A stretch of 64,000 nt of DNA from Streptomyces sp. S.PNR 29. Its GTDB lineage: Bacteria > Actinomycetota > Actinomycetes > Streptomycetales > Streptomycetaceae. Location: NCBI RefSeq assembly GCF_030386795.1, contig NZ_JANUQM010000015.1, positions 208,970 through 272,969 of the forward strand, written 5' to 3'. The position numbers and the translations under genes are program-made. Under the pieces are notes generated by a model. The model was not told the origin of the DNA. It saw only the letters and a program-made list of their open reading frames with translations, and did not search any database. Positions 9,104-18,186 of the stretch are shown one piece after another; within the stretch, counting starts at the first letter, position 1, and every line of letters begins with the position of its first letter.

Positions 9104-9382
9104 CCGGGGAGTCGTCGACACCCTAAGGACAGAGGTTGGGTGTGCGGGGGTGGCTGGGAGGTGTGCGGCGGAGTGACGGCAAAGGATCATGTGCCGTCGG
9201 CTCCGGTAGCATCGGCGACATGTCCGGTGCTTCCTGCGCGGCTGCTTGTGCCGCGGTGACGAGGACGCTCCGCTAGCGGCGGGGCGTTCTCTCACTTCTG
9301 TTGAACGTTCTGCCGCTCCGTGGTTGGACCGGAGCGGCATGTTCGTGCTGCTCGGAACTTCTTCTGGGCAACGGAGCAGTCG

Positions 9383-10798
9383 GTGTTTTCAGGCATTCTC
9401 TCTTCGCGCCGGGACGGATCGTCCCCAGTACGTGCGTGGCTGGTGCTGTGCTGCATGGCCATGCTGCAGTTCTTCATCGCGGTCGACGTGACCGTGGTCA
9501 ATGTCGCCCTACCCTCCATCGGCGCCGATTTCGGGGTCGACGGGCACGCCCTGACGTGGGTCGTGGTCGGGTACACGATCACCGGCGGCGGGCTGCTGAT
9601 GCTCGGCGGCCGGCTGGGCGACGTGCTCGGCAGACGCCGCATCCTCCTGCTCGGCACAACGCTCTTCGGCACCGCGTCATTGCTGGCCGGGCTCGCGCCA
9701 TCCTTCGCCGTGCTGGTGACAGCCCGGCTGATGCAGGGTGCCGGAGAAGCGATCGCGCTTCCGGCAGCGATGGCAGTGATCGTGCTCATGTTCCCCGAGG
9801 GGCCGCTCAGGTCGCGGGCGCTGAGCGTGTGGGCGGCCGTCGCAAGCTGCGGCCTCGTTTTCGGATTCGTGGTCTCCGGGATCATCACCGAGCTGCTCGG
9901 CTGGCGGTGGATCTTCCTGGTGTCCGTGCCGTTCATCCTGGTCGTGCTCGTTGCCGCGGCCCTCCTCGTGCCGAGCGAAGGGACCGCCGAGCCCACACCA
10001 CTGGACCTTCCCGGTTCGCTCCTGCTGATCGCGGCTCCGCTGCTGTTCACCCTCGGCGTCATCGCGGCAGGAGAGGCGGACAGCACGTTGCCATGGCTGC
10101 CGCCGACGGCGTTGGCCGGCGCGGTGGCGGCCGGAGCCCTGTTCGTCAAGGTCGAGCGCCGTTCACGGAACCCGCTCGTGCCGCTGCGGTTCTTCCGCAA
10201 CCGGCCGCGTGTCCTGGCCAACCTCGCCACGGCTCTGCTGAGCGCGGCACTGTCAACCTCGTTCCTGCTGTTCACCTACTACCTGCAGGATCGGTTGGGT
10301 GCCGGCCCGCTCCAGGCCGGTCTGGCCATGCTGCCCCTGGCGGTGTCCCTGGTTGTGGCCTCGGTGCTGGTTCCTCGGCTGCTCGGAGGGTGGGGCGCCC
10401 GGGCCTGTGTCCTGGCCGGGATCGGCTTCACCGTGCTGGCGATGGCAGCCATCGCTCTGGTCTCCGCCCTCGGGGCCACAGGCTGGGCGATGATTCCGGC
10501 CATGACGCTCATCGCGGCCGGGATGGGGTTCGGGATCGTCGGGCTGCAGTACGTCGCGGTGACCGGCGTGACCGGGGACGACGCCGGCATCGCCTCCGGC
10601 ATCCAGCGAGCCGCCGACCAACTGGGCGGTTCCACCGGTGTCACGCTCTACGTCGGCATCGGGTTCGCTCCCGCTCTGGACGGTACCGACCCGTTCCTCG
10701 CCAGTAGCTCCCTCGCCGTCGCTGGGCTCGCTGTGGCTGGGTGCGTCGCCTGGCGAATCTCCCTGCCCGCCGCGGTGAGGGAGGAAACGCCCGGGTGA
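9383..10798 (+). CDS. MFS drug:H+ antiporter, DHA2 (EmrB/QacA) type
   Basis: The product is about 471 residues with 14 predicted helices. VVNVALPSIGADFGVD is motif D1 of DHA2 transporters, GGRLGDVLGRRRI is motif A, ARLMQGAGEAIALPAAMAVI is motif B, and motif C-like Gly/Pro-rich text follows. Start candidates are GTG 9383 (VFSGILSSRR) and an ATG at 9320; the first helix begins near VRAWLVLCCMA, so 9383 is preferred. It exports small toxic compounds by proton antiport in the cytoplasmic membrane. No regulator gene is adjacent. Confidence 0.85.
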   Translation: MFSGILSSRRDGSSPVRAWLVLCCMAMLQFFIAVDVTVVNVALPSIGADFGVDGHALTWVVVGYTITGGGLLMLGGRLGDVLGRRRILLLGTTLFGTASLLAGLAPSFAVLVTARLMQGAGEAIALPAAMAVIVLMFPEGPLRSRALSVWAAVASCGLVFGFVVSGIITELLGWRWIFLVSVPFILVVLVAAALLVPSEGTAEPTPLDLPGSLLLIAAPLLFTLGVIAAGEADSTLPWLPPTALAGAVAAGALFVKVERRSRNPLVPLRFFRNRPRVLANLATALLSAALSTSFLLFTYYLQDRLGAGPLQAGLAMLPLAVSLVVASVLVPRLLGGWGARACVLAGIGFTVLAMAAIALVSALGATGWAMIPAMTLIAAGMGFGIVGLQYVAVTGVTGDDAGIASGIQRAADQLGGSTGVTLYVGIGFAPALDGTDPFLASSSLAVAGLAVAGCVAWRISLPAAVREETPG

Positions 10799-11100
10799 TC
10801 TTGGACAGAGCTGCGCTCGTCCGGCGGTCCGGCTGGGCCGGGCGCAGCCCTGGAAAACAACAGGTCCACGATCACCACCGGCCAAGCAGAAGGTCACGTG
10901 CCCGTCCTGCCTCATCCATCACCGACCCTCTGTGGAGCGGCCGCTTCCCGTTGTCCGCGTACATCAGCTACCACGACGTGTGTTGTGGGTTGGTCATCTG
11001 CCCAATGTCCACGACGCCTGCGGTCTCAATAGGGTGAGGGCGAGTATCAACTCTCGGAGCCGCCGACGCCATGATCAAGAACTCCATGCGGTTTTTGAGG

Positions 11101-11400
11101 TCAGCCGCGTCTTGGCCGTGTGATGTCACGGGCTCTGGTGTCGACGTACCGCAGGACGGCCATGACTCGGCGATCGCTGTCGTCGGTGGGGTGGAGCCCG
11201 AGCTTGGCGAAGATGTTCCGGATGTGCTTGTGTACCGCGCGTTCGGTGATGACGAGCCGCGCGGCGAAAGCAGCATTGCCCAGTCCTTGTGCCATCAGTG
11301 AGAGCACCTCGTGCTCCCGTGCCGTCAGCCGACGGATGGTCTCGTGCACGTGGTGGCGGGCGAACAGGCGTGCCACCAAGTCGGGGTCGATGGCCGTGCC
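11101..11400 (-). pseudogene. LuxR-type HTH C-terminal fragment
   Basis: The translated end contains HHVHETIRRLTAREHEVLSL, then VITERAVHKHIRNIFAKLGL and VMAVLRYVD, the LuxR/NarL DNA-binding domain usually at the end of response regulators (the recognition-helix region reads ERAVHKHI). The receiver domain is missing. Upstream in the same frame is unrelated recombinase-like text, so this is a fusion of debris rather than an intact regulator. Confidence 0.65.
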
Positions 11401-11454
11401 ACCTGACGCGACCCGGTGCAGTGCGGCCCAGGTTGGTGACGAGGCCCAGGCCCG

Positions 11455-11870
11455 GGCGACGCAGCAGCGGGCCGCGACATGCGCGACGAAGTCTTCGAGC
11501 CAGGCGGGCGGATCGGAGAGTTGGTCGCGGAGGTGTTTGCCGCGGATGAAGGGGCGGCCGGGGTGCCGTTGCCAGCAGGCCGAGCACAAGCCCAGTCCGG
11601 CATGCCGCCGCAGCTGGCCGCACTCAGGCAGATCCGGGGCGGCTGTTTCGGCGTACCTGGAGCGGAGCACGACCGCACCAGCCGGTGTCCTCGCGCAGAC
11701 AGCCCAGCTTGCCGCAGCGCGGGCAGAGCTGATGGGCGGCGAGCCGCTTGCTCGGTCTCGGCCAGGATCCCGCGCTCGGCGAGCCGCTTGAGCTTCAGGC
11801 GGGTGTTCTTGCTGTTGTTGGGCGCGATCTCCAGATCCATCGCCTCGCAACCTGCCGCGCCCGCAGTGGC
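11455..11870 (-). pseudogene. Mosaic: recombinase-like zinc segment and wHTH fragment
   Basis: Two separate pieces lie back to back. PECGQLRRHAGLGLCSACWQ then FIRGKHLRDQLSDPPAWLED resembles the N-terminal CxxC region of actinobacterial site-specific recombinases. Further upstream, MDLEIAPNNSKNTRLKLKRL followed by AERGILAE resembles a small winged-helix tail found in conserved Streptomyces proteins. Neither piece has its remaining domains. Both calls come from remembered family text and should be checked by search. Confidence 0.4.
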
Positions 11871-11929
11871 GTGTCGGCCGCGGCGAGCACCACCATGCTG
11901 GTAGGCCGGATGGCCCGGCAGTTGCGGGG

Positions 11930-12480
11930 CCGGCCGCGCGGGCGGCTGCGGATCGGGCAGCTCCAGGAGCGTCTTGCCGTAGCGGCGAAAGCAGGCGGTG
12001 TGCGCCCTCGGCCACTTCCCCGGACAGGGCGATGCCGACGAGAAACGCGCCGAGGGCCGCTGAGACCTACAGCCCTTGCGCGATACCGGCGACGAGGAGG
12101 GTGAGGCCGAGAACACCAGCTTCTCGGGTCCGCGCTGGAGACGAACCGGGAGACGTGCCGCCCGTAGCGCACCGCGAGCAGGAGCACCAGACCGGCGACG
12201 CCAAGAGCGATGGCCAGTGTGATGCTGCCGGCGGCGAGGCTGGCCCTGGCCAGGAAGGCGGTGATGATCGGCAGGTAGACGGCCATGGAGAGGTCTTCGA
12301 GGACCAGGATGCTCAGGAACACCGGTGTCTCCCGGTTGCCGAGCCGTCCGAGGTCGCCGAGCACCTTGGCGATGACGCCGGAGGAGGAGACCCAGGTGAC
12401 GCCGGCCAGTACGACCGCTGTCACGGGGCCGCAGCCCAGGAATGCGGTCGACGCCCGATGCGGCGAAGAACGCCGCGGCC
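11930..12480 (-). pseudogene. CPA2 cation/proton antiporter, internal fragment
   Basis: The frame reads VTAVVLAGVTWVSSSGVIAK, then LGDLGRLGNRETPVFLSILV, VLEDLSMAVYLPIITAFLA and VRYGRHVSRFVSS, the middle of a KefB-type antiporter. A frameshift near 12125 breaks it, and a stub (EVAEGAHRLLSPLR) follows. N- and C-terminal helices are missing. It is clearly a different gene from the intact antiporter at 4924-6132. Confidence 0.7.
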
Positions 12481-12499
12481 CGGCGTAGGAGCCTGCGCA

Positions 12500-12815
12500 G
12501 GTGGTGGCCGTCTCGGACGGGTGTGTCTCGCTGCAGGGCGGCTGTGGTCGTCGAATGACGGAGTGGACGTACCCGGAGCCAGCGCTGCTGCGGCGGGCGC
12601 GGGCGGCCTTTCGGCCCAGGACCTTGTGGCCGCTGCCGTCGGGGATCCAGCCGGGGTCGGCGAGCTGGGCCGAGTTTGCGCACCGGTCGCAGGCGGCGTA
12701 CCCGGGCCTACACCGCTGTCGCGGTGTGGAGTCGTCAGTCGTCGGCTGAGCGGTTGTGCAGCCCTGGCTCGCCGTCTGTCCGCCAGCGGAGGATCCACTT
12801 GTGTGCCATGGCGCC
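12500..12815 (-). pseudogene. IS481-family transposase remnant
   Basis: The start MAHKWILRWRTDGEPGLHNR matches the HTH region of IS481 transposases. RRLRPVRKLGPAR appears in a second frame, and GWIPDGSGHKVLGRKAARAR with SSAGSGYVHSV continues in a third. Hence the gene has an internal deletion and several frameshifts, and the catalytic Asp and Glu blocks are gone. An intact-length relative, itself interrupted, lies at 59881-63912. Confidence 0.65.
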
Positions 12816-12819
12816 GGGA

Positions 12820-13764
12820 TTAGTCCTCTTCGGAGGTGGTGGGGCGCGTCCGGCCGGGCTCCGGGGCCTCGCCCAGCTGTGCACGAATGTGAAGCACGTC
12901 GCCGATGAACAGGTCGTAAACCAGTACTCCGATCACACCGCCAACGAGCGGCCCGACGATCGGAATCCACCAGTAGCCGCTGAACGCCCCTGCCAAGCTG
13001 CCCGGAAACGCCAGATCTTCCCAGCCCGCCATCCAGGTGAACAGGCGCGGTCCGAAGTCGCGGGCCGGGTTGATGGCGTATCCCGCATTCGCTCCGTAGG
13101 ACATGCCGATGGCCGCCACGACAAATCCGATCACGAGCGGGCCGAGGTTCGCCTTCACGGCCGTGTTGCGCAGGTCGATGACTGCCACCACCAGCATGAC
13201 CAGGAAGGCGGTGCCAACGATTTGGTCGATCAGGGGGCCCCAGATGCCGCCGTGGAAGAACGGCGCCGGGAAGGTGGCGAAGATCGAGAACGAGGCGAGT
13301 GTGTGCCCGTTGGTCTTGGGTCCTTTCATGGCGTCGTCGAAGGTGTTGATGGCGTCGTGGTACACGGCGTACACCAGTGCCGCCCCGGCCAGGGCGCCGA
13401 GCACCTGCGACACCCAGTAGGGGACGACCTTGACCCACGGGAACTTGCGACGAACAGCGAAGGCAAGGGTCACCGCCGGATTGATGTGCGCACCGCTGAC
13501 CCCGCCGGCCACATAGATGCCGAAGACCACGGCCATGGCCCATCCCCAGGTGATCAGCAACCAGTCCCCGGCACCGAGGAAGAACGTGGTTGGCCCCTCA
13601 GTGCGCCCCGAGCCAGGCAGAGCCGCGACCGCCATCGCGACCACGCCGCAACCGAACGAGATGAGGACGAAGGTCCCCAGGAACTCCGCAAGGCATTCGC
13701 CCCACAAGCCTCCGCGGCGCCTGAGCCGAGAGGGCTTCAGCAGGGGCTGGATCTCGACGGCCAT
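12820..13764 (-). CDS. MIP-family aquaglyceroporin (glycerol facilitator)
   Basis: The protein is 314 residues with six helices and two half-helices. The two signature NPA motifs are HINPAVT (residues about 95-97) and AINPARDFGPR (about 232-234). The Asp after the second NPAR is typical of glycerol facilitators rather than pure water channels. The ATG at 13764 follows GGGAGGA; longer upstream in-frame text is Arg-rich and unlikely to be translated. It would let glycerol and small neutral solutes cross the cytoplasmic membrane. No glycerol kinase gene is adjacent. Confidence 0.9.
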   Translation of the reverse strand: MAVEIQPLLKPSRLRRRGGLWGECLAEFLGTFVLISFGCGVVAMAVAALPGSGRTEGPTTFFLGAGDWLLITWGWAMAVVFGIYVAGGVSGAHINPAVTLAFAVRRKFPWVKVVPYWVSQVLGALAGAALVYAVYHDAINTFDDAMKGPKTNGHTLASFSIFATFPAPFFHGGIWGPLIDQIVGTAFLVMLVVAVIDLRNTAVKANLGPLVIGFVVAAIGMSYGANAGYAINPARDFGPRLFTWMAGWEDLAFPGSLAGAFSGYWWIPIVGPLVGGVIGVLVYDLFIGDVLHIRAQLGEAPEPGRTRPTTSEED

Positions 13765-13994
13765 GTGATCCTCCCAGACATTCGTCCGGCCGCGTCTGAG
13801 CGCGGCTGCCCGCGCCGTTATGCGGCGGGGGGAACGGGATGCAATGGGTTCCCGCGTTCCTGCCGCCTGTTTTATCTTCATGCCGTGTCGCTAAGGTAAA
13901 TCCGTGCTGCGGCCGCCGCGAGTCGACACCGGGGTGCTTCGGGTCAGGGGCCTGTCGAAGCGCGAGCGAATCGTCCGCATAACCACGTAAGGTG

Positions 13995-14283
13995 CTGCTC
14001 AGACTGCCTGCAGGCCCACCAGTACCCCAACGGTGGCTGGCCCAGCACCGGCCAGCCAGCCGGTGAACGCCCTCAGCCCGGCCATTCCGTACAGTTCGCC
14101 AGCCTAGGTATCGCGCGATTGCGTTTCCCAAAAAGACGCCCAACGTGAAGCAGCCACTGAAATTGATCACGAAAGCGGACCACGGAAAAGGGTAATGAGG
14201 CCACACTCTGAAAGTCCTTTTTCGAGGACGAGACGCAATGCTGCTCCGCCCACTGCACCCAAGAACATCATGACTGGCACCAT
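13995..14283 (-). pseudogene. CrcB-like fluoride channel, broken
   Basis: MVPVMMFLGAVGGAALRLVL begins in one frame. After LFRGPLS a shift near 14185 leads to FPWSAFVINFSGCFTLGVFL, the core fluoride-channel helix (N and SGCF of CrcB/Fluc). After GNAIARYLGWR the frame changes again, to a hydrophobic tail (LRAFTGWLAGAGPATVGVLV). The order fits CrcB, but the gene is disrupted at least twice. A fluoride riboswitch was not identified upstream. Confidence 0.6.
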
Positions 14284-14479
14284 GGGACGCATTCCTCTCC
14301 CCAATGTTCCTCGTCGGGCTTCCCGCCCACGCGGACTTGGCTGGCCCTGTAGCCGCCGTCGGCGTCGAGCGTGCCGTGGGCGGCACCGGATCCGGCGCCG
14401 GACCACTACCGGTTCGGCCCGCCCCACGCCGCCCCGGTGGTGACCCTCACTGCCAGACCGGCCAGGGCATGACGGGGCA

Positions 14480-14776
14480 TTGAACCGCTCATCGGTGCAT
14501 TTCGACGGGCTGGGCGGTGCGGATGATCGTTTGAAGAAGTCCTACCCCGACGATGACCACATCGGCGTCGATCGGGTGCCGTCGGGGTACTGCACCCCGT
14601 CCGCCGCGCCTCCGCTGCCGGTGATCTCGCCAACCCGCGTCCCGAACCGCACGTCCACACCGCGGTCGCGGTGCAGGTCCGCGAAACCTGGACGACCTCG
14701 CGGCCGAGGACGCGCAGCAGCGGCAACTCGGCCTCCGACTGGCCCCCACGATCACACACGCGTCGTTCGTGGGCAC
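14480..14776 (-). pseudogene. Ferredoxin/rubredoxin reductase (FAD pyridine-nucleotide type), internal deletion
   Basis: The start MPTNDACVIVGAS is the N-terminal FAD-binding strand of a ferredoxin--NAD+ reductase. It runs directly into ELPLLRVLGREVVQV and RFGTRVGEITGSGGAADGVQ, which normally lie about 130 residues further on, and ends with DADVVIVGVGLL in a shifted frame. The middle and the C-terminus are gone. It begins 3 bases after the transaldolase stop on the same strand. Confidence 0.6.
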
Positions 14777-14778
14777 CG

Positions 14779-15900
14779 TCAGTTCCCTGCCACGGCTGCG
14801 GGCCGGCTCCGCAGCGTTTCGGCGAGTTGCTCGGCCAGCTCCTGCCAGCTGGCGTCGAACTTCGACACACCTTCGTCCTCAAGGGTTTGCACGAGGTCGT
14901 CGTAGTCCACGCCGACGGACCGCAAGCCGTCGAGAACCCGCTGAGCGTCACCGTAGTGGGCGCGGACCGAGTCGGCCGGTACGCGGCCGTGGTCGGCGAC
15001 CGCGCGCAGCGTGGCCTCGGGCATGGTGTTGACCACGCCGGGTGCAACGAGCTCGGTCACGTAGCGGGTGTCGGGGTAGGCGGGATCCTTGACGGAGGTC
15101 GAAGCCCACAGCGGACGCTGGGGGTGGGCTCCCGCCTGTCGAAGGGCATGCCAGCGGGGTGAGGAGAAGACCTGTTCGTAGTGCTGGTAGGCCAGTCGCG
15201 CGTTGGCGATCGCCACCTGGCCGCGCAGTCGGGCCGCCTGGGTGGTGCCGGTCTTGTCCAGGCGTGCGTCTGCTTCAGCGTCGACGCGGGAGACGAAGAA
15301 CGATGCCACCGAGCCGATCCCGGACAGCTCCCGGCCCGCATCGCGGGCGCGTTCCATCCCGTCGAGGAAGACGGCCATGACCTCGTCGTAGCGGGCGAGG
15401 GAGAAGATCAACGTGACGTTGATGCTGATTCCCTCGGCCAGGCACGCGGTGATCGCCGGCAGGCCCTGCCGGGCGGCCGGGATCTTCACGAACAGGTTGG
15501 GCCGGTCGACCAGCCACCACAGTGCCCGCGCCTCCGCGATCGTCGCCGCGGTGTCGTGCGCGAGCCGGGGGTCGACCTCGATGGAGACCCGCCCGTCGAC
15601 GCCGTCCGTAGCGTCGTGGACGGGGCGCAGCACGTCGCACGCCCACCGGACGTCGGTTGTGGTCAGCGTCCGCAGCGCCTCACCGACCCCGACTCCGCGT
15701 GCCGACAGGTCACGGATCTGGCCGTCGTACGCGTCGCCGCTCGTGATGGCCTTGGCGAAGATCGTCGGATTGGTGGTCACCCCCACCACCCGGTCCCGCG
15801 TGACCAGGTCCTTCAGGCTCCCGGACACCAGTCGCTCCCGGCTGAGATCGTCCAGCCAGATCGACACTCCGGCATCGCTCAGTGTGATCAAGGGATTCAT
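14779..15900 (-). CDS. tal: Transaldolase
   Basis: The product is 373 residues. LSDAGVSIWLDDLSRERL, GVTTNPTIFAKAI and VSIEVDPRLAHDT are standard transaldolase blocks, and FVKIPA holds the Schiff-base Lys (Lys139). The start is the ATG at 15898-15900 after GGGAGGAGTGG. It transfers a dihydroxyacetone unit between sugar phosphates in the non-oxidative pentose phosphate pathway, in the cytoplasm. Transketolase, G6PDH and other pathway genes are not next to it, so this is probably an extra copy alongside a housekeeping gene elsewhere. Confidence 0.93.
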   Translation of the reverse strand: MNPLITLSDAGVSIWLDDLSRERLVSGSLKDLVTRDRVVGVTTNPTIFAKAITSGDAYDGQIRDLSARGVGVGEALRTLTTTDVRWACDVLRPVHDATDGVDGRVSIEVDPRLAHDTAATIAEARALWWLVDRPNLFVKIPAARQGLPAITACLAEGISINVTLIFSLARYDEVMAVFLDGMERARDAGRELSGIGSVASFFVSRVDAEADARLDKTGTTQAARLRGQVAIANARLAYQHYEQVFSSPRWHALRQAGAHPQRPLWASTSVKDPAYPDTRYVTELVAPGVVNTMPEATLRAVADHGRVPADSVRAHYGDAQRVLDGLRSVGVDYDDLVQTLEDEGVSKFDASWQELAEQLAETLRSRPAAVAGN

Positions 15901-16249
15901 GACGCCGCCACTCCTCCCGCGCGCGAGGCGGAGTGAGGAGCTCAAGGCCCTGCTCGTCCGCGGCCCGCACCCGAGCTTGCCTCTCGCTCCATCGTCTCTG
16001 GAAGTCCAGCGGCCCGCAATCCGCTCCAGGCAGGCGCCGTGTCGGCCAGCCTGTGCGGCTCGCCGACCATCCCATACGCGCCGGGCGGGGCTGGCGCCGA
16101 AGACGCTTTGGGATGCTCGCACTGCGAGGGAAAATCGTTTGGGGTGTATTGGTATACAAGCCTGTGGCCGGTGCTACCGGACTCAAGGTCACCGACAGGG
16201 ACCAACGCTCCCGTCTCTCAGCACCCAGCTTCTATCGAGACGCAGGCAG

Positions 16250-16510
16250 TCGCCATGAAGTCAGCGCTCACCGTGGGTCTGGCGTCGGCCGGCGGTTACT
16301 TCCTCGGCGACGTCAGCATGGACGTCGCATCACGGACCGAGCGGCCGGTGGTCCTCGTACGGCGAGCGTGGGGGAGAGGAGCCCGTCCCCCCCCCGTACA
16401 CGAGGACAATTGGGTGGTGGTCGGCCTGAGCCTCCCAGATTCAAGCGACGATCTGTGCAAGTTCGCTTTCTCTACCGCCTCGCGCGCGGAGCGCCATCAG
16501 ATTGGTGCAC
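16250..16510 (+). pseudogene. Universal stress protein-like fragment
   Basis: The frame contains GDVSMDVASRTERPVVLVRR, like the end of one Usp domain (the region after the ATP-binding loop), followed by NWVVVGLSLPDSSDDLCKFA, like the first strand and helix of a second domain. The rest is missing, and a run of nine C residues (16388-16396) marks a possible slip. The assignment is tentative. Confidence 0.4.
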
Positions 16511-16724
16511 CACTCCCACCAGCCAGAGCCCGGCGACTGGCCGCAACCGTCCGCTGCCGCCGGGTGTCGCCCTGTCGACGGCGAATCTCGCCGATCGCGG
16601 TCATGAACACCAACGTGGCATGAACCATGGACACAAGGCAGCATCGCCGCGGGACAGGCCGCCACGCCCCCACCACGACGAGGTGCTGCACGACGCGGGC
16701 GCGGGGATTCCCCCGCCTCACGTA

Positions 16725-16917
16725 CGAAGCGGGCGGCGCACCGCGCGAGCAGCCCGTCCGCTTCGACCAGGATCAGTACCAGCGCCGCAACGAGGTCGAG
16801 CGGACGACCAACCGCCTGAAGAGCTACCGCGCCGCCGCGACCCGCTTCGACAAACGGGCATACGTCTTCCTCGGCACCGTCACGGTGGCCGCGATCCGGC
16901 TCTGGCTCCGAGCGTGA
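16725..16917 (+). pseudogene. IS5-family transposase, 3' fragment
   Basis: The frame ends PVRFDQDQYQRRNEVERTTN, then RLKSYRAAATRFDKRAYVFL and IRLWLRA. YxxRNxVER is the C-terminal catalytic-Glu block of IS5 (IS427-group) transposases. Only about 60 codons remain. A sister fragment with YKRRNAVER lies at 19900-20123. Confidence 0.75.
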
Positions 16918-16932
16918 TGCGCCGACGGCGCC

Positions 16933-17328
16933 TCAGCCCGTGAAGGGATCTTCCACCGTCGGGATGTACGGGGTCAGCAGCGCCTCCGTGTGCTGAGTGA
17001 CCATGCCTCGAACGAGCTTTAGCACGCGCACATCGTTCTCGTGTCCCGGTTCCTCGTCATCGCGAACGTGGAGGAGCCCGTAGGAACCAGGGGCTACCGC
17101 GGCCACATGCTCGAACAGTTCGACCACGTCAGGCGACGATCGGTGATTGGAATAGCCGCCGAGGTGGATGAACGGCTCGCCGTTCATCCACCTGAGGTCA
17201 AGCAAGTAAGGGCTGTCCATCTGGGCAATGCGAAGACGAAGCTCATCGACGATCTGCCGCAGCCGGGGCTCATCGGGGTCATCGGCCGCGGTCTCCCTGA
17301 CCGTGATCCACCCGTGGTACTCAAACAT
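16933..17328 (-). CDS. Imm7-family immunity protein
   Basis: This 131-residue soluble protein begins MFEYHGWITVRETAADDPDE, has LLDLRWMNGEPFIHLGGYSN in the centre, then APGSYGLLHVRDDEEP and ends TPYIPTVEDPF. These are the conserved blocks of the Imm7 family, which protects cells against polymorphic toxins. No toxin gene is adjacent: neighbours are an IS5 remnant and an acetyltransferase. It may be an orphan immunity gene. Family naming is from memory of Imm7 text and fairly secure. Confidence 0.75.
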   Translation of the reverse strand: MFEYHGWITVRETAADDPDEPRLRQIVDELRLRIAQMDSPYLLDLRWMNGEPFIHLGGYSNHRSSPDVVELFEHVAAVAPGSYGLLHVRDDEEPGHENDVRVLKLVRGMVTQHTEALLTPYIPTVEDPFTG

Positions 17329-17375
17329 CCTGCGATCGTAGTGAGATGGCCCGCTTCACCGTTCCAGCCGGAGCC

Positions 17376-17398
17376 ATGATCCGCCGGACACGCCTTAG
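17376..17398 (-). repeat. Orphan IS terminus-like repeat, copy 1
   Basis: ATGATCCGCCGGACA followed by CGCCTTAG matches ATGATCCGCCGGACA-GGCTCTAG at 20739-20761. Similar strings end IS5-type elements in Streptomyces. No matching transposase directly abuts either copy, so they look like leftover ends. Confidence 0.4.
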
Positions 17399-17593
17399 CG
17401 CTCTGACCGGAATCGATCACCGGATTGGTATCGACTGGCCTTGTGCCGGTTGGTGTCGACGGTCATGGAATTACCTACCCTGAAGTGGGTTCGGCATGAG
17501 ATAATTCCCCACCCTCACGGTCACGTTTCCCCAGGGGATGACGGTCGCGCCGGGCGACGTACCGGCCTCCGCTGTCAGCCGTCGGCAGGCTGC

Positions 17594-18163
17594 TCAAGGG
17601 CAGGGCATGCTCATGTAGAGAGCTTGTTCGCCCGATGAGGGTGTGCCGTCGTAGAGCGTCGTGTCCAGGCCGCAGAAGGTGAATCCCAACCGCTGGTAGG
17701 CGTGGATCGCCGGGGCGTTGATGTTGGTGACTTCCAGCCAGATGTGCCCGGCGCCGGACTCACGGGCCAACTTGACGGCGTGGCCGATCAGGGCGCGGCC
17801 GACGCCCCGGCCCCGATGTGCCGGAGCGATTTCGATGTCCTCGATGACCAGCCGTCGGTTCCACGAAGCGTAGGAGACAGTGGCGAAGCCTGCCAGACTG
17901 CCATCGGTGCCGACGGCGACGAAGGTGCGGCTGTTCGGATCCTCCTCATCCACGGGGGCATCCGCGTCGTCGGTGTTCTCGGCTGGGAAGACCTTGTGGA
18001 TGGGCGGGTCCACCGGGATTTCCTGAAGGGCGAACTCATTCTCGGTGATGGCCACCTGGAAGATGGTGTGGGTGGTGAAGGACCCGTCGAGTGCCTCGAT
18101 GGCCTTGGTGTCCTCAGGCCGGGCAGTGCGGAACTCGTAGCCCATGTCGTCAACGGTCGTCAT
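17594..18163 (-). CDS. sta: Streptothricin N-acetyltransferase (GNAT)
   Basis: The 189-residue protein starts MTTVDDMGYEFRTARPEDTK and ends GEQALYMSMPCP. DIEIAPAHRGRGVGRALI is the acetyl-CoA-binding motif A of GNAT enzymes, and WLEVTNINAPAIHAYQRLGF is motif B. Both ends, the acidic insert near residues 60-80 and the length agree with the Streptomyces streptothricin acetyltransferase. It would acetylate streptothricin with acetyl-CoA and inactivate it. No streptothricin biosynthesis genes are in the window, so it is probably a free-standing resistance gene. Activity on other substrates cannot be excluded. Confidence 0.85.
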   Translation of the reverse strand: MTTVDDMGYEFRTARPEDTKAIEALDGSFTTHTIFQVAITENEFALQEIPVDPPIHKVFPAENTDDADAPVDEEDPNSRTFVAVGTDGSLAGFATVSYASWNRRLVIEDIEIAPAHRGRGVGRALIGHAVKLARESGAGHIWLEVTNINAPAIHAYQRLGFTFCGLDTTLYDGTPSSGEQALYMSMPCP

Positions 18164-18186
18164 GGCATGAACCTATGACCGGTCCG

